The notes beneath the pieces were generated by a model. The model saw only the letters and a list, made by a program, of their open reading frames with translations. It was not told where the DNA came from and ran no database searches. Shown piece after piece: positions 52,272-61,312 of a stretch of 64,000 bases of DNA. This DNA is from Rubripirellula amarantea (GTDB lineage Bacteria; Planctomycetota; Planctomycetia; Pirellulales; Pirellulaceae), in assembly GCF_007859865.1 (NCBI RefSeq), contig NZ_SJPI01000001.1, positions 3,357,241 through 3,421,240 of the forward strand. Direction: 5' to 3'. Positions within the stretch are counted from its first letter, which is position 1. Every line of letters starts with the position of its first letter. Both the position numbers and the translations under genes were made by a program.

Positions 52272-54569
52272 ATGAAAATAGTTCTTTACTTCGCGATGAT
52301 CATCACCGCGACGGTTGCCTCGCAAGCTCACGCGTTGGATCGTCCCAACATCATTCTCGTTTTCGCCGATGATATCAGTGCACGAGAACTGCCGTTGTAT
52401 GGTTCATCGGTCTGGAGTCCTCCCACTGGTGGCAACACCTCGGATGTCGCCTTTCGAGCCAACACTCCAGCATTGGACCAGATGGCAAATGAAGGCTGCT
52501 GGGTTGAGACGGCTTGGGCGTCGGTCGTTTGTTCGCCCAGTCGCGCCATGATGATGACTGGTCGCTATGCACATCGACATAAATGGTGGAATAACAAAGA
52601 TAAGGGACGCTACCTCGATGCCAAAGGGAAGCCCACAGTATGGCCACTCTACGAAAGTTCTCCCGTTCTTATTGGTCATGTCGCCCAGCGTGCTGGCTAT
52701 GCGACGTATTGGGCGGGAAAAACTCAAATGGCCGGTGACCTTCGTAGGTTTGGTTTTGATCAGGGCTGCTTCACGCCCGGTGAACTTTCGGACAAAGACA
52801 ACCCGTACACCGACTTCAAGATGTACGAAAAGAAGGTTGATGGAACGAAGTTGCTATTCAATTCGGACACGGATCAGCAGATTGACAGCTACCTGCAACA
52901 CGGTTGGTATTGGAAACCCCACGTTCGTTTGATGAAGCATGCTGGAAACAGGAATGGATTTCAGTGGTGGCCTCATACTTTGGAATCCCAAGCAGAATTT
53001 GGTTTGAACACTTACGGTCCCGACGTTGAACTCGATTTCATTTTCGACTTTATGGAACGTCAACAAGCCGATGGCAAGCCGTTCTTCATCTACCACACTT
53101 CGCACCTCGGGCACGATGCCTTCGATTGGCTGCATCCGGAATCTAAATCCAAATGGCCCGGGACTCCCGTGGTTCACTGGGATGGGAAAGGCTACACGCG
53201 GGATCAGCCAAGTGTCACAGGCGACGAGGGCGTGTACGACGATCATGGCACCATCACAAGTCCTGGGATTCACCACCATGTGAATTACCTGGACTATCAA
53301 ATGTGGCTCTACCGCAACAAGCTGACGGAAATGGGGATCGCCGATAACACAGTGTTGATCTTCTGCGCTGATAATGGCACTAGCGGATACGGAAAGAACA
53401 GTTCGGATCGTCAGAAAGGAACGCACGTACCGCTGATCATTCTAGCGCCCGGCATGACAAAGCAAGGCCGGCAGGATGTGTTGGTCAATATGTCCGATAT
53501 GCTTCCCACGATCGCGGAAATGACGGGCGGGAACGTCCCTAGCGACTACGAGGTCAATGGTGAAAGTCTCGTCCCATTCTTGTACACCGATAAGTCGTCG
53601 CATCGTGAATGGGTGTACGGGTACAACGGCGACGACCAAATCATTCGAGGCGACTTGGTGATGAAAGATGGCAAAGGAAAATGGTGGGACGTTTCAACTC
53701 AGCCTGACGACCTGATCAGCTTCCCTGAAATAAAAGACTGGTCCGAAGTAAGCGAAGCTCATCGGACCCAACGTGATGAATTGCTGGCCGTATTGCCGCA
53801 GTTCGATTTGCATGCGAGCGAACATGATGCTCCGGGGATTGAGTTGCCAGCTTTGGCAGCCAAGCCGAAGAAACAGAGGTCGAGAACGAAGAATCCCGCT
53901 GGCAAGGCATCAAAAGCCAAAGTTTCAAGCGGCGCCGGCGAGCGGAAATCATTGTTCTCGGACAATTTCGATGGACGCGAACTTCCGGGGGACGACTACA
54001 CAATCGCGAGGAGTGCCGAGGGAGCGTGGACGATCAGTGATGGCGTGCTCTACGGTCGCCAAACCAACGACGACCACGGCGCGGTGATACGCAAACACAT
54101 GGACTTTAAGGATATCGATATCGAATTCGACTTCCGGTTTAACGGGGGAACTCGCTTCAATTTTGTGCTCGACGATCAAAACGAAAAGTCAGTGCACGCT
54201 GGTCACATTTGTCGGGTATCCCTGACGCCCAAGAGAATCTCGATCAGTGACGACAAAAATGGCTCGATGAACCTTGAAGTGCGAAAGCAACGCCAAGACA
54301 AGAATTTGAACGCCGATGCGAAAGCCAGCTTGCAGACAGTCCTCGCTGCGACTCAGGCTTCTGCGGCTGTTCAACTCGACGAAGGAAAATGGCATCACGC
54401 CAGAATTCAGTTGAAAGGCGACACCTTGTCGGCGTTTATTGACGGAAGCGAAATCACTCGATTGAAGTCGCCTGGGATCGACCATCCCACAAAAACGAAA
54501 TTCGGAATGACCGTCAATGGATCGTCCATCGACTTTGACAATCTCAATGCCTTCTTAGTGCCGCGTTGA
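52272..54569 (+). CDS. Secreted sulfatase with C-terminal lectin/DUF1080-like domain
   Basis: The ATG at 52272 starts a signal peptide (1-22) and gives 765 residues. S1 features are PNIILVFADDISARELPLYG, the FGly motif C87-S-P-S-R (VVCSPSRAMMMTGRYAHRHKWW), and FCADNGTSGYGKN. After residue about 555 (start of a Lys/Ser-rich linker KKQRSRTKNPAGKASKAK), residues about 575-765 form a beta-sandwich like the DUF1080/LamG group (FSDNFDGRELPGDDYTI, IEFDFRFNGGTRFNFVLDD, WHHARIQLKGDTLSAFIDGSEI). It is the second sulfatase here with such an appended domain; this one keeps a normal FGly motif. Confidence 0.92.
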   Translation: MKIVLYFAMIITATVASQAHALDRPNIILVFADDISARELPLYGSSVWSPPTGGNTSDVAFRANTPALDQMANEGCWVETAWASVVCSPSRAMMMTGRYAHRHKWWNNKDKGRYLDAKGKPTVWPLYESSPVLIGHVAQRAGYATYWAGKTQMAGDLRRFGFDQGCFTPGELSDKDNPYTDFKMYEKKVDGTKLLFNSDTDQQIDSYLQHGWYWKPHVRLMKHAGNRNGFQWWPHTLESQAEFGLNTYGPDVELDFIFDFMERQQADGKPFFIYHTSHLGHDAFDWLHPESKSKWPGTPVVHWDGKGYTRDQPSVTGDEGVYDDHGTITSPGIHHHVNYLDYQMWLYRNKLTEMGIADNTVLIFCADNGTSGYGKNSSDRQKGTHVPLIILAPGMTKQGRQDVLVNMSDMLPTIAEMTGGNVPSDYEVNGESLVPFLYTDKSSHREWVYGYNGDDQIIRGDLVMKDGKGKWWDVSTQPDDLISFPEIKDWSEVSEAHRTQRDELLAVLPQFDLHASEHDAPGIELPALAAKPKKQRSRTKNPAGKASKAKVSSGAGERKSLFSDNFDGRELPGDDYTIARSAEGAWTISDGVLYGRQTNDDHGAVIRKHMDFKDIDIEFDFRFNGGTRFNFVLDDQNEKSVHAGHICRVSLTPKRISISDDKNGSMNLEVRKQRQDKNLNADAKASLQTVLAATQASAAVQLDEGKWHHARIQLKGDTLSAFIDGSEITRLKSPGIDHPTKTKFGMTVNGSSIDFDNLNAFLVPR

Positions 54570-54875
54570 TAGTTTGCGGTGATGCGAGATGGGTTGTGCG
54601 TGAGAAGCTTGGTGTTACCGCAATTGGTGCTTTCGTCGCTCGTGAAGAAAGAAGCGGTACTTGGTGAACGACTGTTGCTGGATTCAATTCGTTCTGCATG
54701 AAGTTGGAAAGGCTCTTGTTGTCTATTGAGATCTTGATTCAACGTGATGCGATGCGATGCGATGCTGCGAGCTTGATTACCGAACGCTAAAACGAAGAGG
54801 CGTCACGCTGCGTCTTTCGGTGATGACCCTATATTGGCCCCCATGACATTCCCTAATCATTTCATAAGCGAACTC
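54570..54875. other. Intergenic region with a GATGC microsatellite
   Basis: A 306-base gap with no supported gene, between two sulfatase genes. Its only clear repeat is the pentamer array at 54746-54765; the promoter of the last sulfatase is expected here. Confidence 0.4.
54746..54765. repeat. GATGC x4 microsatellite
   Basis: Four exact tandem copies of GATGC lie 110 bases upstream of the sulfatase at 54876. Confidence 0.95.
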
Positions 54876-56321
54876 ATGAAAGTTATCCTCGCACTCCTTT
54901 TCGCTTTGGCAATTGTCGCGGTCGATTGTTGGGCCAGCGAGCGGCCTAACATCGTCTTGATCATGGCCGATGACATGGGTTACGCCGATACCGGGTTCAC
55001 CGGCGCTACGGACATTGAAACTCCCAACCTTGATGCACTCGCCGCATCCGGGGTCACGTTTACCAACGGGTACGTGACGCATCCCTATTGCGGTCCCAGT
55101 CGAGCTGGATTGCTATCTGGTCGTTATCAGCAACGATTTGGATTCGAGACCAATCCGGCGTATGACCCTAGCAACCCATACGTGGGCATTGATCCAAGCG
55201 AGACTTTGTTTCCCGCTAAGTTGCAAAAGGCAGGTTATCGAACGGGAATCATTGGGAAGTGGCACCTCGGCGCTGCGACTCCTTTTCATCCCAACCATCG
55301 CGGTTTCGATTACTTCTACGGGTTTCTGGGTGGTGGTCACGATTACTTCAAAATTGATCTTCGACAACCCGTTAAAGAAGGGTACTTGCAGGCCCTTGAA
55401 CGCAACGGGAAGCCGGCCGAGTTTGATGGCTATCTGACGACCGCACTTTGCGACGATGCGGTCGACTTCATTGAGTCCAGCAAAGGCGACCCATTTTTTT
55501 TGTATCTCGCGTTTAACGCCCCCCATGCACCGCTTCAGGCGCCAGCCGAGGCGATTGCTAAGTACTCCACGATCAAGGATCGCAAACGACGACTTTACGC
55601 GGCGATGGTTGATGTGATGGATGCGGGAATAGGAAAGGTGATCGAAGCCCTTGAGGCGAATGACGTCCGAGAAAACACGCTCGTATTCTTCCTTAGCGAT
55701 AACGGTGGCCCTCAATCTAGCAAGCAGCAACCTGGCAAATGGAATGGGTCATCCAATGCGCCGTTCCGCGATGGCAAAGGAAGTCTCTATGACGGCGGTG
55801 TCCACGTACCCTTCATTGCGTCGTGGCCGCGGCGAATCGAAAAAGGGACCGTGTATAACCAGCCAGTGATTTCGCTCGACATCGCTGCGACGGCTGTTGC
55901 GCTCGCAAGCGACCGCCTTACGGCAATGGAAAACATGGAAGGCGTTAATCTGATTCCTCGGTTAACGGGCGACGACAACGCAAGCTCTCGTGAGTTCCTT
56001 TACTGGCGAGAAAGCGGTGTCCGCTGGTCCATTTTGAATGCCAACCGAACCAAGCACGTTCTAGAATCGCCTAACGGAAAGCCAGAGATGTTCCATCTGC
56101 CTGCCGATCGATCAGAGCAAAACGATCGAGCTGATGTCGAAAAGGAACTGGCGCTTCAACTGCATGAGCAATGGTTAGCGTGGAACAAGTTGAATGTGGA
56201 CAGTCGCATAGAGAGCTACAGGAAGTACCACGAGGTACGCGATCAATTCTTCCTCGATTCGATTCCTGAAAAGGCCAAAGAACAAGGCTATTCGCCAACG
56301 CCAATACGAACGTTGAAGTAG
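54876..56321 (+). CDS. Secreted sulfatase, paralogue of the one at 46976
   Basis: The ATG at 54876 starts a signal peptide ([18 protein letters not shown]) and gives 481 residues; upstream in-frame starts at 54834 and 54843 would place a polar leader before it. S1 features are [20 protein letters not shown], the FGly motif C72-G-P-S-R in [48 protein letters not shown] and [13 protein letters not shown]. This is the closest relative in the window of the sulfatase at 46976. It ends the plus-strand sulfatase run, 56 bases before a gene on the other strand. Confidence 0.94.
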   Translation: MKVILALLFALAIVAVDCWASERPNIVLIMADDMGYADTGFTGATDIETPNLDALAASGVTFTNGYVTHPYCGPSRAGLLSGRYQQRFGFETNPAYDPSNPYVGIDPSETLFPAKLQKAGYRTGIIGKWHLGAATPFHPNHRGFDYFYGFLGGGHDYFKIDLRQPVKEGYLQALERNGKPAEFDGYLTTALCDDAVDFIESSKGDPFFLYLAFNAPHAPLQAPAEAIAKYSTIKDRKRRLYAAMVDVMDAGIGKVIEALEANDVRENTLVFFLSDNGGPQSSKQQPGKWNGSSNAPFRDGKGSLYDGGVHVPFIASWPRRIEKGTVYNQPVISLDIAATAVALASDRLTAMENMEGVNLIPRLTGDDNASSREFLYWRESGVRWSILNANRTKHVLESPNGKPEMFHLPADRSEQNDRADVEKELALQLHEQWLAWNKLNVDSRIESYRKYHEVRDQFFLDSIPEKAKEQGYSPTPIRTLK

Positions 56322-56377
56322 TGGTTGGTCGCGACGGGTGCATCGAAGCAACGGCAAAAAACCTGCCTTGGACTCGC

Positions 56378-57250
56378 TTAAGGCACCGTTACCGGTTGCG
56401 GCTGATTTTGAGTGTCTTGTGAGATACTGACATGCGTTTGATTAACGATTTGCCGGACAAATTGTGGCCGATTTGTCGTGATGGAGTCCACGCTGAATTC
56501 CACCGCCAACACGACGTCTTTTGAATCGTCCACCGTCCAGACGTGGAATTCGAACCCGGATTCTTTGATGTCATCAACCAATGATCGGCTGAGCGCGCCG
56601 ACATTGAACTGGGACCCAAGGCCAGTCGCGTGTGACCTGCTAAGCGTGTCAAGCAGCACGTGCGTGGTTGGGCGAAAGTCCAGTTCGTCGTCGTCTCGTT
56701 TGAAGCTAGTCAGCCAATTGGCTTTGTATTGCGGCATCATTTCTCGCGTCGCTTTCACAACCTCCTCATCGAAAGAGATGATCACAATCTGCTCGGATGC
56801 AAGATTGCTTCGTTCTAGCTCGGATTTCAGAGAGGGAACAATCTCAACGCCGCATTTTATTTCGACGAAGATTCGCTTCCCCTTAGGAACCGTCGCCATG
56901 ACATCTGCCAAAGTGGGGATGCGTTCTCGCCAGAATTCTTTCGCTTTCCAGCTACCGACGTCCAGCGATTGAAGCTGTGAGAGTGTGGATTGCGAAACAT
57001 TCAATGAAGGTGATTGTGGGCAGACACGTTCCGTTGTCTTGTCATGAATGCAGACGATGTGGTGATCCGCTGTCAGATAAAAGTCGCCCTCGATCGCATC
57101 AGCCCCTTCTTCCCAAGCGAGTTCAAATGCCGCGAGTGTGTTCTCGGGAGCTGCATGAGACGCACCGCGGTGAGCGACGATGTCCTGCGAGTGAACTTGA
57201 CCCGTCATCGCGACGACGCAACCGACGATCACCGACGTTAAGTTTTTCAT
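56378..57250 (-). CDS. Exported glycerophosphodiester phosphodiesterase (GDPD family)
   Basis: The 290-residue protein has a signal peptide (about 1-22) followed at once by the GDPD motif AHRGASHAAPENT (H27, R28), EGDFYLTADHHIVCIHD with E54, D56 and H69, and FVEIKCG. These carry the metal-binding and catalytic residues of the TIM-barrel GDPD family, which splits glycerophosphodiesters to glycerol-3-phosphate and an alcohol. Being exported, it could recover phosphate or carbon from lipid head groups outside the cytoplasm. It is convergent with the last sulfatase and shows no operon link to it. Confidence 0.93.
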   Translation of the reverse strand: MKNLTSVIVGCVVAMTGQVHSQDIVAHRGASHAAPENTLAAFELAWEEGADAIEGDFYLTADHHIVCIHDKTTERVCPQSPSLNVSQSTLSQLQSLDVGSWKAKEFWRERIPTLADVMATVPKGKRIFVEIKCGVEIVPSLKSELERSNLASEQIVIISFDEEVVKATREMMPQYKANWLTSFKRDDDELDFRPTTHVLLDTLSRSHATGLGSQFNVGALSRSLVDDIKESGFEFHVWTVDDSKDVVLAVEFSVDSITTNRPQFVRQIVNQTHVSISQDTQNQPQPVTVP

Positions 57251-57606
57251 AGTGATGGATGCAACGCCGCAGGCTGAGTACCAAAAGAAAACGTCAGCTA
57301 TAGCGACGTAAGATCGCTGCCGTTCGAAGACGATAGCAAGAATAATCGCTCTTAGGGTTGCGTACCATCACGTCACGGAACGTTGGATTGCGTTCTTAGC
57401 AAATAGCACGCGTTGGCAGCGTAGTGGTTGGCAGCATAGTGGACGTCGCATTGAAGCGAAGTTCTTGGCGGCAACTGAGGTTAGCAATCGCTATCCGTAC
57501 AGTCTCATGTTCACCGGTGCGGCAGTAGAAGCATACCGCTAGCCAACCACTGAAATATATCGGCTATGAAATGGGGCCAAGGTTCGCACTCGTCGCGAAT
57601 CAACCA
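57251..57606. other. Intergenic region, no gene seen
   Basis: A 356-base gap between the start of the minus-strand GDPD gene and the end of the small membrane-protein gene. It holds a 15-bp direct repeat at 57412-57441 and no supported gene or tRNA. Confidence 0.4.
57412..57441. repeat. 15-bp direct repeat, two units
   Basis: GTTGGCAGCGTAGTG is followed directly by GTTGGCAGCATAGTG; the units differ at one base. Confidence 0.9.
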
Positions 57607-57876
57607 CTAGACACCTCGAGCTGAAAAGCCAGGATGAGTGGTGGCCTTGGGTGGTAGTTCCCGACCACATTCGACGGTCCTGACGATCTCGTCAGCAGTG
57701 AACCCGCGCGCCGACAAATCCAGCTTCAATTCGGTGTCGTTTCGATTGCACATAACCTTCGTGATAGCTTCTGATATCGCTACCACGATCTGCCAAATGA
57801 GCGCTCCCATGATGGCTGCGATGGGAATGCCAAACGGCGTCATGAAAACTTGCCAGGGAAATTCTGCGAAGATCAT
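57607..57876 (-). CDS. Small membrane protein with C-terminal helical segment, hypothetical
   Basis: The product is 89 residues. One hydrophobic segment lies near the N-terminus (about residues 9-36, MTPFGIPIAAIMGALIWQIVVAISEAI). It is followed by a polar part with NRNDTELKLDLSARGFTADEIVRTVECGREL, which resembles the C-terminal part of small planctomycete membrane proteins whose role is unknown. Helix composition and a Glu/Lys/Arg-rich pattern argue for a real gene rather than a chance frame. It has no close neighbour on its strand. No function is proposed. Confidence 0.65.
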   Translation of the reverse strand: MIFAEFPWQVFMTPFGIPIAAIMGALIWQIVVAISEAITKVMCNRNDTELKLDLSARGFTADEIVRTVECGRELPPKATTHPGFSARGV

Positions 57877-58144
57877 TTCTCGGTTCAGTAGTTGGAGGAA
57901 CGGACTAAATGGAGCTTGAACGACAGTTTAAGAATGCTGGCATGTTCTGAGTTAGAAGCAGACTTCTCGGAGTGATTCGGTTGGTGCCAAACGATCTTGG
58001 TAGCCTTGCCGAATAAACTCGAAAAATTCGGCTGGATAGTCTTTCTTGCTCAGACGCCCCCTGTGCCAGGAATGGGGTGTTCTGCCGAACAATGCGGTTT
58101 TCGGGCGATTCTGCAAAACCAACGTTTCCGCTGCCTCACATCCG

Positions 58145-58163
58145 CATGATACAAATCATTATC
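58145..58163 (+). promoter_or_regulatory. Possible Fur-box-like site
   Basis: CATGATACAAATCATTATC matches the classic 19-base Fur-box consensus (GATAATGATAATCATTATC) at 14 positions, with the right half ATCATTATC exact. It lies 125 bases before the cytochrome gene start. Chance similarity in A/T-rich sequence is possible. Confidence 0.2.
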
Positions 58164-58279
58164 ATCGTAACGCATATTGTCCTCGACAAGCGGTTCTGTG
58201 CTTAACAACATTGATAATATGGGACTGCCGAGCCAAAGTCTTCCGTGCCGCAGTTCAACCGTTAGTTGTCACTTTCAAC

Positions 58280-58286
58280 GGAGAAG
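58280..58286 (+). promoter_or_regulatory. Ribosome binding site selecting a GTG start
   Basis: GGAGAAG lies with a 5-base gap between GGAG and a GTG at 58289. It supports that GTG over the ATG at 58319, although both would give a plausible signal peptide. Confidence 0.55.
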
Positions 58287-58288
58287 TA

Positions 58289-61200
58289 GTGAGCCATTCT
58301 CGCACGTCCCGCTCTCGCATGGTCCATCCGGTCAACACCTTGTTCATAGGGTTTGTGATGGTTGCGACGGCAATCATTGGTCGAACCACCCACGCTGCGG
58401 AACTTAGTCCGACATCGGATGAACTAGAGTTCTTTGAAAAAGAAGTGCGGCCTGTTTTGGCGGAGCATTGCTATTCCTGTCACAGCGTCGACGCAAAGAA
58501 AGTTCAAGCAGGATTGTTGGTCGATAGTCGCGCTTCGCTTATCCGTGGTGGCGACTCTGGTGAGGCGCTAGTGCCGGGCGATGCCGACGCAAGTTTGTTG
58601 ATCGAAGCAGTTCGCTATGACTCATACGAGATGCCACCCAAGGGAAAGCTGCCTGACCAGGACATCGAGGCGTTAGAACGTTGGGTCGAAATGGGGGCGC
58701 CATGGCCCGTTGAGGATGCACCGTCGGGCGAAGCGGCCTTGCCTGAATTTGATTTGCTGCAGCGGAAGTCTGATCATTGGGCATGGCAACCCATCAAATC
58801 ATCGGCCGTTCCCAGCGTTGAAAATGAATCTTGGCCGCGCGATGACTTGGATCACTTTGTTCTTGCCAAGTTGGAACAAGCCAATCTGCAGCCTGCGGGG
58901 GATGTCGATCGAGCGGCGATCCTGCGACGTTTGTACTTTGACTTGATCGGATTGCCGCCGACACCCGAACAAACCGCTGCGTTTCTAAACGACACTGCTC
59001 CTGGATCGACAAAGCGATTGGTTGACGAATTGCTCGACTCGCCGCATTTCGGTGAACGTTGGGGTCGGCATTGGTTGGACCTGGTTCGATACGCAGAATC
59101 CAGAGGTCACGAGTTTGATAATGACGCACCCAATGCCTATCAATATCGTGATTACGTGATCCGAGGTTTGAATGCCGATGTGCCCTATGATCAATGGGTT
59201 CGTGAACACATCGCCGGTGACTTGCTGGCTCATCCGCGTTTGAATCCAGACAAGGGATTCAATGAGTCGATCTTGGGGACGGGCTTCTGGTTTCTCGGCG
59301 AGTGGGTGCATTCGCCAGTCGATATTCGCAAGGATGAATCCGATCGTTTTGACAATATGATCGATGTGATGTCCAAAACGTTCCTGGGAGTCACGGTCGC
59401 CTGCGCTCGTTGTCACGATCACAAGTTCGACGCGATCTCCACCGCCGATTACTACTCGTTGTCGGGCTTTTTGCAGAGCAGCGATTATTGCCAAGTTCGT
59501 TTTGAATCGCTTGAACACAATCAGGAAATCGCTGACGAGCTTGCGACGCTCGACCAATCGTATCAAAACGAAATCACAGCTTTGCTCGCGAAGTCAGGCG
59601 TCGAGGAACCAAGTGTTCCTTCGCTGGCCGATGAGGCCGCATCGTATGTGGTCGTGGATTTTGGATCGATCACTGCCAACGATTACCTGCAGCAGGGATT
59701 CGCCTTTGGGAAACGGGCTCGGTTGGCTGGCGAGCCTTATCTTGCCATGGACGTCGAGTCGCCAGCGCTGCGATTTTCGCAGCACTCGGCCGCCGTCAGT
59801 GATTGGTTTTGGGATGGGTTAGAATCTCTATCGCAAGAGAGTATTGCAGAGCGAAATCGACTTCAAACGCTCCCAAGTTCGGGGCGAACGCTGCGCACAC
59901 CAACCTTTGAACTCACCCATGGCGACGTCTATTGTCGAGTTCGAGGCAAAGGGCACGTCGTCGCTTGCGTGGATTCCCATCGTTTGGTTGCCGGACCGCT
60001 GCACGGTGAAACGGTAAAACCAATCAAGGAAGGCGAACCTTGGGTGCACATGAAGCTCAAGCGTTACGTCGGACATCGTCTGCACCTGGAATTTGTCCCA
60101 GATCAGGACAGTCAACTGCAAGTGTCGTTGGTTACACAAGGGACGAACTCCGCGATCCGAGCCCAAATCGCCAAGCGTGAAGATGCGGTCGCTGAGATCA
60201 TCAGGGGCTATGAAGAAGCAGCACGAAAAGCACTCGGCGATCAAGAGGCGATGCTTGTTCAATCCTGGGCTGACGCGAGAGCGAAATTGGGAACTCGTGT
60301 GAAGCGACGTTCGCATTTGGCGATGGCGATGATAGATGGTACTGGCGAAGACGACCGTATTTTGATTCGTGGGAATTCGTCAAAGCCAGGTGATGTTGAG
60401 CCTCGCCACTTTCTCACCGCGATCAATGGCAACCAACCGATGGCGATACCGACGGGCAGTGGTCGATTGGAATTGGCTGAACAGATCAATGATCCCAATA
60501 ACCCTTTGACGTCGCGTGTCATCGTCAACCGGATTTGGCATCATTTGATGGGACGTGGAATTGTTCCTACCACCGATGACTTCGGTGTACTTGGCCAACG
60601 CCCTACGCATCCCGAGTTGTTGGACCATTTGGCCATTCGTTTTGTTGACGACGGTCGCAGCATTAAACGAATGATTAGGACGATCGCACTTTCGCGTTCT
60701 TATCAGATGTCCAGTCAAGCAGATCCCATCGCGGTTGAAGCAGACCCCAATAATTTGCTTTGGCACCACCGGCCTCCAAAGCGCTTGGAAGGTGAAGTGA
60801 TTCGCGACGCGCTGTTGGCACTTTCGGGTCGGCTCGCTCGTCAGCCATTTGGACCGTCTGTTCCAATTCACCTCACAGACTTTATGGACGGCCGAGGCAA
60901 ACCGAACGTCAGTGGGCCAATGGACGGTGATGGTCGCCGATCCATCTACGTTGCTGTTCGTCGTAATTTTCTTTCGCCATTCATGTTGGCGTTCGACACT
61001 CCGTCACCTTTTAGCACGATGGGGCGTCGCAATGTTTCCAACGTGCCAGCTCAATCGTTGATCTTAATGAACGATCCGTTTGTGGTGAAGCAAGCAAAGG
61101 GTTGGGCGGATCGGGCAATTGAGCAACGAGACAACGAGCTCGAGCGAATCCAATGGATGTATGAGTCCGCATTGGCTCGCAAGCCGACGGACCGGGAACT

Positions 61201-61312
61201 GCAATTCGCTCGTGCGTTCCTGGGGTCCGGCAATAGCGAATCAGAACAAGCAGCATGGCAAGATTTTGCTCATGCGATTATCAATACCAAGGAGTTCATC
61301 TTTTTACGATGA
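58289..61312 (+). CDS. DUF1549/DUF1553 planctomycete cytochrome protein
   Basis: From the GTG at 58289 the protein has 1007 residues; an ATG at 58319 is the alternative. A signal segment (about 13-37) leads into the planctomycete cytochrome domain with CYSCH (C61-H65). Next comes DUF1549 (from about 170: DLDHFVLAKLEQANLQPAG, RRLYFDLIGLPPTPEQ, FGERWGRHWLDLVRYAESRG). A second CxxCH, CARCH, starts at C372. The C-terminal DUF1553 part begins near 730 (RLELAEQINDPNNPLTSRVIVNRIWH) and ends in the usual LARKPTDREL pattern. These proteins are typically paired with DUF1501 proteins, as here by a 4-base overlap (ATGA). Function is unknown; exported electron-transfer or oxidation machinery is the common guess. 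Confidence 0.94.
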   Translation: MSHSRTSRSRMVHPVNTLFIGFVMVATAIIGRTTHAAELSPTSDELEFFEKEVRPVLAEHCYSCHSVDAKKVQAGLLVDSRASLIRGGDSGEALVPGDADASLLIEAVRYDSYEMPPKGKLPDQDIEALERWVEMGAPWPVEDAPSGEAALPEFDLLQRKSDHWAWQPIKSSAVPSVENESWPRDDLDHFVLAKLEQANLQPAGDVDRAAILRRLYFDLIGLPPTPEQTAAFLNDTAPGSTKRLVDELLDSPHFGERWGRHWLDLVRYAESRGHEFDNDAPNAYQYRDYVIRGLNADVPYDQWVREHIAGDLLAHPRLNPDKGFNESILGTGFWFLGEWVHSPVDIRKDESDRFDNMIDVMSKTFLGVTVACARCHDHKFDAISTADYYSLSGFLQSSDYCQVRFESLEHNQEIADELATLDQSYQNEITALLAKSGVEEPSVPSLADEAASYVVVDFGSITANDYLQQGFAFGKRARLAGEPYLAMDVESPALRFSQHSAAVSDWFWDGLESLSQESIAERNRLQTLPSSGRTLRTPTFELTHGDVYCRVRGKGHVVACVDSHRLVAGPLHGETVKPIKEGEPWVHMKLKRYVGHRLHLEFVPDQDSQLQVSLVTQGTNSAIRAQIAKREDAVAEIIRGYEEAARKALGDQEAMLVQSWADARAKLGTRVKRRSHLAMAMIDGTGEDDRILIRGNSSKPGDVEPRHFLTAINGNQPMAIPTGSGRLELAEQINDPNNPLTSRVIVNRIWHHLMGRGIVPTTDDFGVLGQRPTHPELLDHLAIRFVDDGRSIKRMIRTIALSRSYQMSSQADPIAVEADPNNLLWHHRPPKRLEGEVIRDALLALSGRLARQPFGPSVPIHLTDFMDGRGKPNVSGPMDGDGRRSIYVAVRRNFLSPFMLAFDTPSPFSTMGRRNVSNVPAQSLILMNDPFVVKQAKGWADRAIEQRDNELERIQWMYESALARKPTDRELQFARAFLGSGNSESEQAAWQDFAHAIINTKEFIFLR

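Larger units (their letters stand above)
57877..58288. promoter_or_regulatory. Divergent intergenic region upstream of the DUF1549/DUF1553 cytochrome gene
   Basis: A 412-base gap without a supported gene. It includes a sequence similar to a Fur box at 58145-58163 and the ribosome site of the downstream gene at its end. Confidence 0.4.

Noticed and set aside
31479-56321. Classical polysaccharide utilisation locus with SusC/SusD
   Set aside because: No TonB-dependent receptor or SusD-like lipoprotein is encoded anywhere in the window, so the term is used only loosely.
57251-57606. Possible tRNA or small RNA
   Set aside because: No cloverleaf or conserved T-loop could be traced; only a 15-bp direct repeat is clear.
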